Below are positions 22,117 through 32,651 of a stretch of DNA of 64,000 nt, piece after piece. This stretch comes from Thinopyrum elongatum (Eukaryota; Streptophyta; Magnoliopsida; Poales; Poaceae). The stretch lies in assembly GCA_011799875.1 (NCBI GenBank), contig CM022297.1:71002663-71066662 (forward strand), written 5' to 3'. Positions within the stretch are counted from its first letter, which is position 1. The number at the start of each line of letters is the position of its first letter. The notes under the pieces are model-generated. The model was given only the letters and a program-made list of their open reading frames with translations, was not told the origin of the DNA and searched no databases. The position numbers were made by a program, and so were the translations under genes.

Positions 22117-23716
22117 TGATACGTCTCCAACGTATCTATAATTTTTGATTGTTCCATGCTATTATATTATCTGTTTTGGATGTTTTATATGCATTAATAT
22201 GATATTTTATATTATTTTTGGGACTAACCTATTAACCTAGGGCCCAGTGCCAGTTCCTATTTTTTCCCTATTTTTGAGTTTCACAGAAAAGGAATACCAA
22301 ACGGAGTCCAAATGGAATAAAACTTTCGCGATGATCTTTCTTGGACCAGAAGGAAACCAGGAGACTTGGAGATGAAGTCGGAGGAGCCACGAGGCGGCCA
22401 CAAGGACGGAGGGCACGCCCAGGGGGGTAGGGCGCGCCCCCCACCCTTGTGGGCCCCTCGTGCACCTCCTGACCTAATTCTTTCGCCTATATATACTCTT
22501 ATATGCCCAAACCACCAGAGGCATCCACGAAAATACTTTTCCACCACCACAACCTTCTGTACCCGTGAGATCCCACCTAGGGGCCTTTTCCGGCGTCCTC
22601 CCGGAGGGGGATTCGATCATGGAGGGCATCTACATCAACACCATTGCCCTTCCGATGAAGCGTGAGTAGTTTACCTCAGACCTACGGGTCCATAGCTAGT
22701 AGCTAGATGGCTTTTTCTCTCTCTTTGATTCTCAATACCACGTTCTCCTCGATGTTCTTCGAGATCTATTTGATGTAATACTTTTTTGCGGTGTGTTTGC
22801 CGAGATCCGATGAATTGTGGATTTATAATCAGCTTATCTATGAATATTACTTGAATCTTCTCTGAATTCTTGTATGCATGATTTGATATCTTAGTAATTC
22901 TCTTCGAACTATCGGTTTGGTTTGGCCAACTAGATTGGTTTTTCTTGCAATGGGAGAAGTGCTTAGCTTTGGGTTCAATCTTGCGTTGTCCTTTCCCAGT
23001 GACAGTAGGGGCAGCAAGGCACGTATTGTATTGTTGCCATCGAGGATAAAAAGATGGGGTTTTCATCATATTGCTTGAGTTAATTCCTCTACATCATGTC
23101 ATCTTGCTTAATGCGTTACTTCGTTCTTTATGAACTTAATACTCTAGATGCATGCTGGATAGCGGTCGATGTGTGGAGTAATAGTAATAGATGCAGAATA
23201 GTTTCGGTCTACTTGACACGGACGTGATGCCTATATTCATGATCATTGCCTTAGATATCGTCATAACTTTGCGCTTTTCTATCAATTGCTCGGCAGTAAT
23301 TTGTTCACCCACCGTAATATTTTCTATCTTGAGAGAAGCCTCTAGTGAAACCTATGGCCCCCGAGTCTATTTTCCATCATATAATCTTCAACTTGCCAAT
23401 CTACAAGTTTCTGATCTACTATTTTGCAATCTTTTACTTTCGGATATATAAACCAAAAATACAAAAAATATTTACTTTACCTTTTTATCTATCTCTATCA
23501 GATCTCACTTTGCAAATAACCGTGAAGGGATTGACAACCCCTTTATCGCGTTGGGTGCAAGTTGTTGATTGTTTGTGTAGGTATTCGGTGACTTGTTCGT
23601 GGTCTCCTACTGGATTGATACCTTGGTTCTCAAACTGAGGGAAATACTTATCTCTACTTTGCTGCATCATCCTTTCCTCTTCAAGGGAAAAACCAACGCA
23701 AGCTCAAGAAGTAGCA
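22117..23716 (+). repeat. E3 3' LTR (1600 bp)
   Basis: Direct repeat of 15359-16957, ending AAGAAGTAGCA before TSD GCAGG. Confidence 0.95.
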
Positions 23717-24017
23717 GCAGGCGTCGAGCTAAGTGGTTGCCGCCGCGATAGGCGGTGTCATGCATAGACGCGAAGGAGCTTGTGCAGGTGTGAATGGGGA
23801 CCGGAGGGGGTGACAGGCGGGGTGAGGGTTTTTGTGACGTGGGGATGGTGAGGGTTTTCTTTTTTCTTTTTTGAATTGGGTGGTGAGGGTTTTCTGTCCC
23901 ACAAAGAGTTTCGGAGGCAACGGTTTGCTAGAGCCAACCGTTTGTGATTGACGTAACAGGGAAAATGAAAGTCATTGCACACGGTTCCAATTCTGGGAAC
24001 CGTGTGTGATTGACGTA

Positions 24018-24251
24018 CTACCTCCGTCTTGGTTTATTGGTCCCCTTTGTAATTTGTACCAAATTTTGACCAAATATTTAACTAAAAAATGTTTATGCAT
24101 GTCACCAAAAATTATATCATTGAACACTATGTTCAAATATGCATCCAACGATATAATTTTTGCTGACCTGCACTAACATTTTGTCAGTTAAATCCTTGGT
24201 CAAAATTTAACACAAATTACAAAGGGGCCCAATAAACCAGGACGGAGGTAG
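24018..24251. mobile_element. Stowaway-like MITE (234 bp)
   Basis: Terminal inverted repeats CTACCTCCGTC and GACGGAGGTAG, extending imperfectly inward (GGTTTATTGGTCCCC against GGGGCCCAATAAACC). The TA target duplication is clear on the left and degenerate on the right. No coding capacity. It lies between subterminal-type repeats of the CACTA-like element. Confidence 0.8.
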
Positions 24252-24404
24252 ATTCCATCAACCGAACTGATTGCATCCATATCCCACATTTAGACATAAG
24301 TAAACATAGATTAAACATACTCAGACATAGATAATAAGTGTACACAAGCATAGTTCAACCATAAGTACATAGTTCAACCATCATTAAGCATACTCAAGCG
24401 TACA

Positions 24405-25472
24405 TCATCTGCCGGCACGATCCCGAAGCTTCTCCAGGTACTCGGCGTACGCAGTGTGCGCCACCCTGCGAGAATACTTTTGCTTGAAGGAGCCAACGGC
24501 TCATCCTCTTGCATGCGCCAGAACACTTTCATATGCATCATGAAGCTTTTGGTTGCAAAATGGGCCTCGATAGCCGCCGTCCCAGGTCCTAATACGCCTG
24601 TTATGCACTCCCGCATAAAGCTCCCTCAGGATTTGCCTCTTGTACCTCCTCTGGCCATCTTCATCCTCATTGTCCACATTGTCAGACAGCACCTATACAA
24701 ATAGTTAAAAATGTGGCGTCAAATTAATGTTTACAAACTAATCTCTAGCGAAAATTTGGCAGTTGCCAAAATTTGGCATCAAATCAATGTTTACATGCCG
24801 TGAAGTAGGATTAGGAATTTATGGCTATTTTTTTATACATATCCAGAGATTATGGTTCGATTTTTAAGCACAATCGTCTATGTACAGACCAATCTTGAAG
24901 AAAATAATGGCAAAAACATATATGTAGGTCATTCAAAATCAATTGTCAAGTCCTGGCTAGGAATTATTAGCACGAACACTAACCCTAGTCGGATTACTAG
25001 CAGAAATCATTTGCACAGATGAAACAACTAATCACTTATCACTTGTACCATTCAAACAATCAATACACTACAGGGATCTAATGAAACTTACTCAGATTTC
25101 ATGGATTGGGAGAACATAACCATAGGATTTCTATTCCAAAAAGGGGGAGGCAGGAGTAACCAGAGAAACCCTAGGATCCATTTGACACATAAATGGGTAT
25201 AGATGACTAACCGGTTGTCCGTCGTCGTCGGAGTTGTCACCGGAGTGGTCGTCGGAGTCGTCGCCGGGGTCGTCGCCCGAGTCGTCATCGGAGTTGGTGT
25301 GAACCTCCGCCTCCGGCTGCGGAAGCACGATGTCGTCGACGATGTCAGGGTGCAACGATACCTCGCCGGCGGTGATGGCAACCTCTGTCTCCATCTCTAC
25401 GCCGTGCTCCGGTGCTTCAGCAGCCCCGGCGTCGCCACTCCCTCCGATGGGGCGCTTCGGCGGCATCCTCAT
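24405..25472 (-). pseudogene. Two-exon gene of unknown function in the CACTA-like element, one stop
   Basis: Exon 1 is 25472-25212 (MRMPPKRPIGG on; 87 codons), ending in a run of D/S residues, with donor GTTAGT. Exon 2 starts at 24692 after acceptor TATAG and continues in phase: VLSDNVDNEDEDG, then a basic/aromatic stretch with WDGGYRGPFCNQKLHDAY. A TGA at 24503-24501 interrupts it; the frame then continues with VAHTAYAEYLEKLRDRAGR and stops at 24405. The matching splice phase and continuing protein-like sequence after the stop argue for a real gene with a nonsense mutation. I do not recognise the family; it may be a CACTA accessory protein. Confidence 0.5.
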
Positions 25473-26399
25473 ACACTGATGGCTTTGAGGACTGAGAGCG
25501 GCGTCGAGGATGCAAGCGGAGAGAGAGGATTGTGTGTGTGGCGAGGATGGGGGGTGCGGCCGCTCGGTTGAGCCATTAATATGGAGTAGTGGGAGAGAGG
25601 CCGGCGACGGTCAAACAGCTGGCTCGCCTCCCGGTGAGCCTGTGCACCGGACTGCTGGCATGCCTACCGTCATTTCACACAGCTACTCGCACGCCTCCTG
25701 ATGACACAGTGCAGCAAGCACGCCTACCATCAATTCACACACCTGCATGCACGCCTCCCGGTCTGCCTGCGCGGTGGACTGCTCGCATGCGTCCTGTCAA
25801 CCCACGCCTGCTCGCACGGCACACGGGTCGCGTGGCGGCACGTATATTGTTTTTCTATTTGGATGATTAATGCTGCCGCTTTAGTGCTTAACCGAAGCAT
25901 GGCACGTATCCATTGTTGGTCTAACGCTCACGGTTCGAATAAATAATCCATTTGCGATATTGGTTCCCAATTATTAATAATCTCCCGTTTGTAAGAAGAT
26001 AAAGATTACATCAAAACTGGTCTCAAATTTGACAAAAAAAGTACAATGCCACTTTGTATTGGTGTCCATATGACAACACGATAGGTTTCATGAATTTCAA
26101 ATAAGTTTTGGATGTACTAGAATTTAAAAATCAAGATTCTCAATGTTTGAAATTTCTTGCATGGGGAGTAAACATGCACCGAGTGAGACACATGTGTTTT
26201 TGCCATCCATTTAAGTGCACTGTCACATGTGCATGTAGCTCAAATTTGATTTTTGCAAATTATACCCCTAGAAAATCAATCAATGTACTAAAACATCTTA
26301 ATGATCTCTGTTTTTTTTTCAAAATTAAAACGACCCTCCTTTGGTAACATATGTTCACTGCGGGATAATTTAACATGCATCATAGTTGCGGTGGATTCA
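25473..26399. other. No gene seen
   Basis: Probable promoter side of the broken gene to the left, containing repeats of CACGCCTCC/GCCTACC type around 25620-25790, then AT-rich sequence. Open frames here are short and lack protein-like features. Confidence 0.5.
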
Positions 26400-28420
26400 C
26401 GGTGTGTGTGTGTGTGTGCGTCTCGGGGGTGGGGGTGGCTGGCAGTACACTACGAGTCGTGAGCCACCATGTGGGTTGGCCATTTTGTGAGGCAGGGGCC
26501 ACATCAGAGTCGTGAATTTGTTATTTAAAACATTACACAACCCTTTCATACATACATGTTTTGACCACATGCAGTCGATGGTTGTACTACACGACACTCG
26601 ATACTCGCGTGTGACGCTTTCTGTGGGCCCGCGAGGTCGTCGTCCATCACTTTGACCAATAGCTGGCAGAGAGGTTAATTTGACCAGCAAGGTAGAATCT
26701 TTTTTTTTGTGTTATGGTGGGAGTATATAGTACGCGTCGAAGAGGTGGGAGGGGACTAGCATATATACTATACGTATGCGTCCATGAACAAGTACACCTC
26801 ACTCAATGTCGGGACTTTTCGGTTTCCGAGGCACGTGCCACATCAAAGTTGTGAAATTGGCTATTCAAACATCGCACAACACCTCTTTGGGCCACATGCA
26901 TGCAGGAGGTGGTTATCCTAGGACACTCACGTGTGACGCTTCCATCTGTGGGCCCGCGAGGCCATCGTCGATGCATGCATCACTTTGACCTACATCAGGA
27001 GAGGTTAATTAATTTCACCATCAAGGAGGATTCTTTTTGGGTTGTATTACGGTAGGAGCATATAGTATGCATCGAAGAGGGGGAAGGGGACCATCATATG
27101 TAGTACGCTTCATGAACCTCGCTCTGTGTGTGGACTTTACGGTTTTCGAGGCATGCCACATCAAAGTTGTGTAATTTGGGTATTCAACATATGTTTGGCC
27201 CACATGCAAAGCCATGGTGGTTGTCCTCTCGCACCCACTTAAGCGGATATCAGCGATATCGATGCTTTCCATCTATGGGCCCACTTGGTCCATCACTACT
27301 TTGCCTGACAATGAGAGAGGTTAATTTGACGTAGGAGGGGATTATTTTTTTGTTTGTAATACGGTATATATATAGGTCATGCTCTGGGATGACATGATAC
27401 AGTTTGAGCACACACATGCATGTGTACGCATGAATCCCTCCCATCGAGTCGAAGTGGCTAGTACCACGACACGTCATGAACCGATCTCGCTCTGTGTGGG
27501 GATTGTATGATTTTTGACGCACGCGCCACATCAATGTTGTGAAATGGTATTCAAACATGCATGCACGCATCACCTCCATACATATGCATGTAGTGGTTGT
27601 CTTCGAACGGTACACTCCCTCGCGTGGTTATCGGTGACCATCCTATATATTCGTGGGCCCGCGTGGACATCCATGATCACCTTGACCGACAACAAGGTAG
27701 GTTACCATGGAGGATTCTTCCTTTGGTTCGTGTTATCATAGTATAGGTCATGGTGAGATTCAGACCTAATTAAGTTTGAGCGCATACGATGCACGCATGC
27801 ATGCATGAATCCCCGTCATCGGCTTGAAGTGTGGTGTGACATACATATGCATCGTCAACTAACACTCGCTCAGTGTGGGGATTTCTGGTTCGAAAGCACG
27901 GTGCCACATCAAAGTTGTTCCATTGTGTATTCAAACACACCTCTCCATACATATGTTTGGGCCACACGCAGGCAGTGGTTGTCTTTGGGGACTAGCTACT
28001 TGCGTGATTATTGGCGAGCTAGCCCATCTCCAGGGTCGCATGGACGGCTATCACTTTGACCAACAACAAGAGAGAGGTTGTACGACCAAGGTGGATTACT
28101 CTTGGTCTATTTTACGATCCATCTTGGTGAGATGCCCTCTCTGGCCCGCCGACTGAAAGTGTGTGTGTGGGGGGGGGGGATTGCTACTTCGCACTTTGCT
28201 CGGTGAACCTCCGTGGGGGGGGGGGGGGCATGCATTCATAGCTTAGGATTCCCTTCCTGCCGACACGAGGGGGGGCAAGCAATACCGTGCGCTTTGCAAG
28301 ATAGGTGCCACATCGAAGTTGCATTTGGTATTTGAACATCAAACCACCCTTTTCATCCATATATTTGGTCCACATGCAAGTGTGTTCGTGTTCTGACCCT
28401 CTCCCATGTCATTTTTCGCC
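26400..28420. repeat. Six-unit diverged tandem array (unit about 320-410 bp)
   Basis: Landmark GCCACATCA(A/G)AGTTGTG recurs at about 26498, 26837, 27155, 27525, 27903 and 28307, giving spacings of about 340, 320, 370, 380 and 405. Around each landmark the order of blocks is kept: TGTGTGGGGAcTT, GAGGCA, the landmark, a CACATGCA-containing stretch, GGTGGTTGTC, GGGCCCGCG, CACTTTGACC, AGAGAGGTTAATTT. Copies are diverged, with indels. A (GT)n run opens the array at 26401-26418. No coding frame spans units. Confidence 0.8.
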
Positions 28421-28460
28421 AAATTTATGAACATTAGACAAGTCGGATGATGCAACAGAC

Positions 28461-28730
28461 ACGGTTCACTCACACTAACCGTGTGCCACGCCGGTGCCCC
28501 TGTCACGCACATCCGCATAGTACATTGGGCTCCACGAGGCTTCCCCTCTCAAAAATATCTACCCGCCTGCAGGTTTTTTTTGTTTGATAACACACGGTTA
28601 TTATGTTTTGACCGTGTCTGATGTTTCTTGTTCCCGCTCCCGCCTGCATCCCTAAAAAATATCTGCCCGCCTCGAGGGTTTTTCTGTTTCATAACACACG
28701 GTTGTTATTTCCGGACCGTGTGCAATGCAC
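28461..28730. repeat. CACTA-type subterminal repeats
   Basis: Three inverted pairs of the ACACGGTT...ACCGTGTG kind: around 28460-28490, 28590-28620 and 28693-28725. Similar units occur at 23930-24012 and 31995-32430. Confidence 0.55.
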
Positions 28731-28842
28731 CATCATCCAAATTTTCAATAGCCCCGGCATTTCACTCCGCGTTTGACTCCCGGGTAGTAAAATTTTCAGT
28801 AGCCGCCTCATTTCCTCAAACACACCCCCGCCCCCCCCCCCC

Positions 28843-28910
28843 TCCACACACACACGCGCGCACACACCAAAACCTCCTCGGGCGCGCGCGCACACACACA
28901 CACACACCCC
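28843..28910. repeat. (CA)n/(CG)n alternating tract
   Basis: Two CA-CG-CA runs separated by about 15 bases, preceded by a poly-C run of about 12. Alternating purine-pyrimidine sequence with CG cores is Z-DNA-prone. Confidence 0.8.
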
Positions 28911-29035
28911 TCCCTCGCTCGAAACCCTAGCAAGGTCGCTGCTGCCGCCGCAAGGCCTCCATTGTCAACATCTGCCGGTTTGCCCATGCAGCTTACCCAC
29001 CGATCTCCATACCTAGGCCACCCTGAGTTTCTTAG

Positions 29036-29569
29036 ATGACGCCTGCCAAACGCCCCCCTTTTCCCACAGATCCCCATCCCCACCCCCACTCCAGAGCGTC
29101 ACAGCCTAAGCCCGGCTACGCTTCCCGTGGAGCTCGAGGAGCGACTGGCCCAACAGAGGTGTATCGTGATCTCTTCGCCCGACGTCGACGAGGAAGCTGA
29201 CGACCATTATTGGCCGCAAGCACTCAATCAGCGGGCTAGAGTATGTGGGTATGTCGCGGACGTCGGCTACAACATCGAGGTTGTCGACAGCGATGGCCTG
29301 ACGCGGGCTATGTCACAGGTTAAGTGGCCCACCCCAACCCCTTGGGTTCAACCGCCGTCGATCTCATCCATGGCCCCGCCACTGATCTCCTCTGGCTCGC
29401 TGTCAAGAATTTGCCATCCTACATCGCCATCGAGCCCCTTTTGTCATTTCTGAAGGACATGTTCTGCGACGCTGGCTTGGGATCCACAGCTTCCAAGTCA
29501 GACCTCATCGACGGCGACCATGAGGAGGGCACCCTCTCCAGCTCTTCCAAGGGGAAAGAGCCCATCTGA
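29036..29569 (+). CDS. GC-rich exon-like segments in the CACTA-like element, unknown function
   Basis: Two stretches look protein-coding but are not in one clean frame. 29127-29309 encodes an acidic segment (SSPDVDEEADDHYWPQAL) continuing with YNIEVVDSDGLTRAMSQ and ends at a donor-like CAG/GTTAAG. 29324-29569 encodes DLLWLAVKNLPSYIAIEPLL and ends in a repeat-coded tail (SSSSKGKEPI). An ATG at 29036 opens a third frame that stops near 29205. This may be the first exon region of the B3-like gene downstream, or a separate remnant. No domain recognised. Confidence 0.35.
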
Positions 29570-29709
29570 TCTTCCAAGGGGAAAGAGCCCGTCTGCGACA
29601 TCAGGGAGGGCACCCTACAGCCGTGCTCTTCCAAGGGGAAGGAGCCCATCTATGACAACATGGAGCGTATCCAGGGTCCATGCTCTTCCCACGGGAATGA
29701 GCCCATCTG
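29541..29709 (+). repeat. Four short repeats with palindromic core
   Basis: Core CTCTTCCAAGGGGAAAGAG followed by CCCATCTG, at about 29542, 29570, 29628 and 29683, the last degenerate. Each core can fold (CTCTTCC against GGGAAAGAG). The first encodes SSSKGKEPI. Confidence 0.7.
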
Positions 29710-29805
29710 TGACAAATGAGGAAACCCGTGATTTGTTTTGCCGTGCCTCTTCACAAGCGGGAACCCATGATTTGTTTTGTCGAGTCCCTTTTGTAGTGTA
29801 GTGAG

Positions 29806-30170
29806 AATATGTCCAGTTTTAATTGCTATATTTGGTTGTTTGCAGTATGCCTTGTTTATTTCAGTTGTTCACAATGTGATGCTCTATATGTGCAACTATT
29901 TACTGTGCAGTACATTTCATCAATCCAGTTTTTAACATACCGATAGGAATGCATATATTTGCTTGCTGTTAAGCCTGTTATAGCTAGCATATGCCTCTTT
30001 TAAAGTTTTTTGATTGTTCAGTTGTTTGTAGTTAGAATATGTCCAGTTTCAAATGCTATCTTTGGTTGTTCGTAGTATGCCTTGTTTATTCCAGTTATTC
30101 ACAATGTGATGTTCTATATGTGCTAGTATGAATTGTGTAGTTCAATTTCATCAATACCAGTTTCAACAAT
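29806..30170 (+). repeat. Tandem duplication of about 225 bp (two copies)
   Basis: The segment from AGAATATGTCCAGTTT through ATCAATACCAGTTT at 29806-29940 recurs at 30032-30170. Weaker copies of parts (GTTAACACGCCTTTCCA) continue to about 30450. No gene seen. Confidence 0.6.
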
Positions 30171-30812
30171 ACCACTATGAATGACTACATTTGGTTGCTG
30201 CATCTTGTAGTTAACACGCCTTTCCATTTTTATTTAACAATAACAGTGTACTTAGACCAGCACAATACCAGTTTGAATGACTATGTTTGCTTGTTGTTAA
30301 ATGTTAGGCCTGTTGCAGTTAACACACCTTTCCACTTGTTTTGCTTTACTAGCATGCTTAAGCTTGCACACTGAAGCTATCTTTTGGAGATTATTTTGTC
30401 TGCCATGGATATATTTGGTTGATGTTTAGCCTGTTGTGTTTAACATGCCTCTTGATTTACCTACACAGGACAATTTTGGGAACGACTGATGTTTTCCATC
30501 GAGGTTAGTTTCATCACATGGCTTATATATACTCACCGTTTAGGATATCGGTAGCTGGTACCATATAGGCCGGGGCTGATAAGGGACTAATCGGTGGATC
30601 GGACTTTTAACTGAATATATCTGTAACCCATTTATCGTTAGGTTAACTAGGGCCATATGTAATATATCTGAGGCTACATAGCAACATGCACTGTACTTAA
30701 TGTCTAAATATGCAATCCTAGGCTACATAGCAACAAGGAAGAGTGTTACCTTAATGTTCTGATGATGTCTAGATATACATAAAAGAGCAGCAGCAACAAC
30801 AACAACAACACA

Positions 30813-31085
30813 GCCCTGTTTGGATACTCAACTTAGCTAGAGGTTAGAGTTAGTTTCTAGCTCATGACTAACCCTGAACTAACTCCATCCAAAGAGGTGT
30901 TTGGATGACAGGGTTAGATTGACAATAAATGCACTAGGAGAACTAGCTCCAATTAGCACCTCTTGGGTGGGATAGTTTTTTTGGGTGGGTTAGATGCAAC
31001 TAGCTCAAACTAGCCCTCATGTTTGGATATACTTTAGGGCTATTTGAGCCCGAACTAGCTCAAACTAACTCTAACCCATGGATAC
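30813..31085. mobile_element. Possible hAT- or PIF-like MITE
   Basis: Ends carry imperfect inverted repeats: left CCTGTTTGGATACT with GGTTAGAGTTAGTTT, right (reverse) CTGTATCCATG with GGTTAGAGTTAGTTT. Flanked by CAGCAG-type runs that obscure any target duplication. No coding capacity. Confidence 0.4.
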
Positions 31086-31117
31086 AGCAGCAGTTAATCA
31101 GCCGATAATTTGTAAAA

Positions 31118-31145
31118 ATGCAATAAACTCCTTCCGGCCCATAAT
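31118..31145 (+). mobile_element. Stowaway-like MITE fragment
   Basis: CTCCTTCCGGCCCATAATAT resembles the left end of Stowaway elements (CTCCCTCCGTCCCATAATAT). No matching right end was found, so the copy is truncated. Confidence 0.35.
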
Positions 31146-31288
31146 ATAAGATGTTAATTCATCTAATATGTGAGTATATTGGATGTTATAAGATATTATA
31201 AAAGAGTGTTGTACTACATCATTGTGCAATTGTTGTTTAGCTTCTAATATTAACTTGGTGCTTTTAGGTACATATGTCATTGGTTAAG

Positions 31289-31791
31289 ATCCGCGCTTCG
31301 ACCCTTTCTGCGTATGGGGCAATGAGATATCGATGAACCAGCATCAAGTGAGGAAGCTAAAAAAGATTGTTAGTAAAATGGGTCAAAAGATGGCAATTAA
31401 ACTATTTGTTTACACTTTATCCAAGACAACAGCGAACTGCAGGATGGTAAGTAAGAACTCTATAGCCTTCTTTTTACTGCCCATAATGAGTTGTGTTAGA
31501 TGATAATGTCTGAATCTTTTTCCTTTGCAGTGGTTCCCAAACTAGTTTACTCAAGATTACCTCTCAAACTACATGATTGGTGGGCATGCAAAGGTTAAAG
31601 TATTTCTACCAGAACACGATGATTATCTAGATGTTTTCATGAAGACCGTGAAGGATGGGCGGTCGGCCATCACAAGGGGTTGGACTAGAGTCGTGCGTGC
31701 CTTCTACATGGAGGAGGGCACAATATGGGCATTCCGCTTCACCTTGTTCAGCAACTATAATGTATTTCGCCTCTTTCTTTACCGTCTTTAA
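31289..31791 (+). pseudogene. B3-like DNA-binding domain gene fragment in the CACTA-like element
   Basis: Exon 1 (about 31289-31446) ends KTTANCRM at a GTAAGT donor; exon 2 starts at 31531 after TTTGCAG with WFP, giving an in-phase join. Together they spell a B3-like fold: strand LFVYTLSKT, WFPNxFTQDYL, GGHAKVKVFL, ITRGWTRVVRAFYM, GTIWAFRFTLF, NVFRLFLYR. B3 domains bind DNA in plant transcription factors. A TAG at 31543-31545 breaks exon 2, where the pattern expects Gln (CAG to TAG). The protein ends at 31789-31791. Upstream exons are unclear; a small candidate at about 30467-30502 has good splice signals. Family call is from pattern only. Confidence 0.5.
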
Positions 31792-31994
31792 TAGTGCAAG
31801 TATACAACTGTGGTTCATCATTCTTTATTTGGTTCTTATGTAATTCTTGAACATATGTACCTATGAATTGAATAATGCATTGGTTGTTTGAACCTGGTGG
31901 ATATGAATAAAGTTATAGCATACATTCAAATTCAAATCTGGTACAATTTGAAATAGTGGCAATTAAATTACAGTGAAATTACGCTCTCCAGGTC

Positions 31995-32648
31995 ATTACG
32001 GCGCACACGGTTGGTAAAACACAAACGTTTGCGATATACACCATAATCCAACATGGTTCATAGAGAGGAAACGTGTGCAAGCATGCACACAGTAGCCGTT
32101 TGCAAAGCGTGTGCGATGTCAGACAATATCACAAATGATGTAGGCAAACTAAACGTTTGTGATAGTTTCCTTATCATACACGATTCGCATCCATGAACTG
32201 TTTCTGATGTGGTATGCATTGTAAACGTTGCACCATAGAATAGCATGTGCGATAGTTGTCATGTACAACGATGTTACAATGGTCCGACCTTTCATAATCC
32301 TGTCCGACACTCGTACGACGATTAGCTAATCTTCTTAATTAGTTATCGCATACGGTTTGGGAAAAGCAAATCTGTGTGATTGTCAGCTTATCATACACGT
32401 TCTATAATCGTGAACCGTTTGTGATGGGCCGCGCATCGTAAATGTAGCACCATAGAATACCGACTGCGATGGTAATGCGAGCACAAACGAGTTGCAAGGA
32501 TGCAGTGTCTGGGTGGCTCCCTATCCCCGATGGTTTCTGGGTCGTGTGGAAGGACCCCCCTATTGCAGTCACTCACCTGGCGACGGTTCCAAATGCCATC
32601 GCGGAAAGGGGTTAAAAACTGTTTGTATAGCACCTCGCTATACCAGTG
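31995..32648. repeat. Right subterminal repeats and terminus of the CACTA-like element
   Basis: Many short direct and inverted units (CACACGGTTGG, AAACGTTTGTGATAG, GAACCGTTTGTGATGG, CGCATACGGTTTGGG) crowd 31995-32430. The sequence ends CTATACCAGTG at 32648; reversed, CACTGGTATAG. The next bases (TAG, 32649-32651) may be the 3-bp target duplication; E4 sequence follows. Confidence 0.5.
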
Positions 32649-32651
32649 TAG

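Larger units (their letters stand above)
15359..23716 (+). mobile_element. E3: complete non-autonomous Athila-type retrotransposon
   Basis: Two LTRs of about 1.6 kb (15359-16957 and 22117-23716) begin TGATACGTCTCC and end TAGCA. Five-base target duplications GCAGG flank the element (15354-15358 and 23717-23721). A tRNA-Asp-type PBS follows the 5' LTR. The internal region encodes gag-protease only (17215-19299) and has 2.8 kb of non-coding sequence in place of pol, so replication would need RT and integrase from a partner. The LTR sequence matches my memory of the Sabrina/WHAM group of Triticeae; the exact family is not verified. LTR divergence looks like a few percent by eye. Confidence 0.93.
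14471..32648. mobile_element. CACTA-like DNA transposon (left end outside window; interrupted by E3)
   Basis: Inferred element made of 14471-15358 and 23717-32648. Support: clusters of short repeats built on ACGGTT/AACCGT with GTGTGTGAT or GTTTGTGAT (23930-24012, 28461-28720, 31995-32430), as in subterminal repeats of grass CACTA elements; a right end reading CCAGTG at 32643-32648 (reverse CACTGG, a variant of CACTA) followed by possible 3-bp TSD TAG; and immediately beyond it the antisense Athila element E4. No transposase (tnp2-like) was recognised, so superfamily assignment is tentative. It carries remnants of two or three genes. Confidence 0.45.

Noticed and set aside
25203..25571. Plus-strand ORF of 122 aa rich in Val/Gly
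   Set aside because: Shadow of the minus-strand exon encoding Asp/Ser repeats (GTC on plus equals GAC on minus); the minus strand has splice signals.
26400..28420. CRISPR-like array
   Set aside because: Units of over 300 bp, diverged and without constant short repeats and unique spacers; eukaryotic transposon context.
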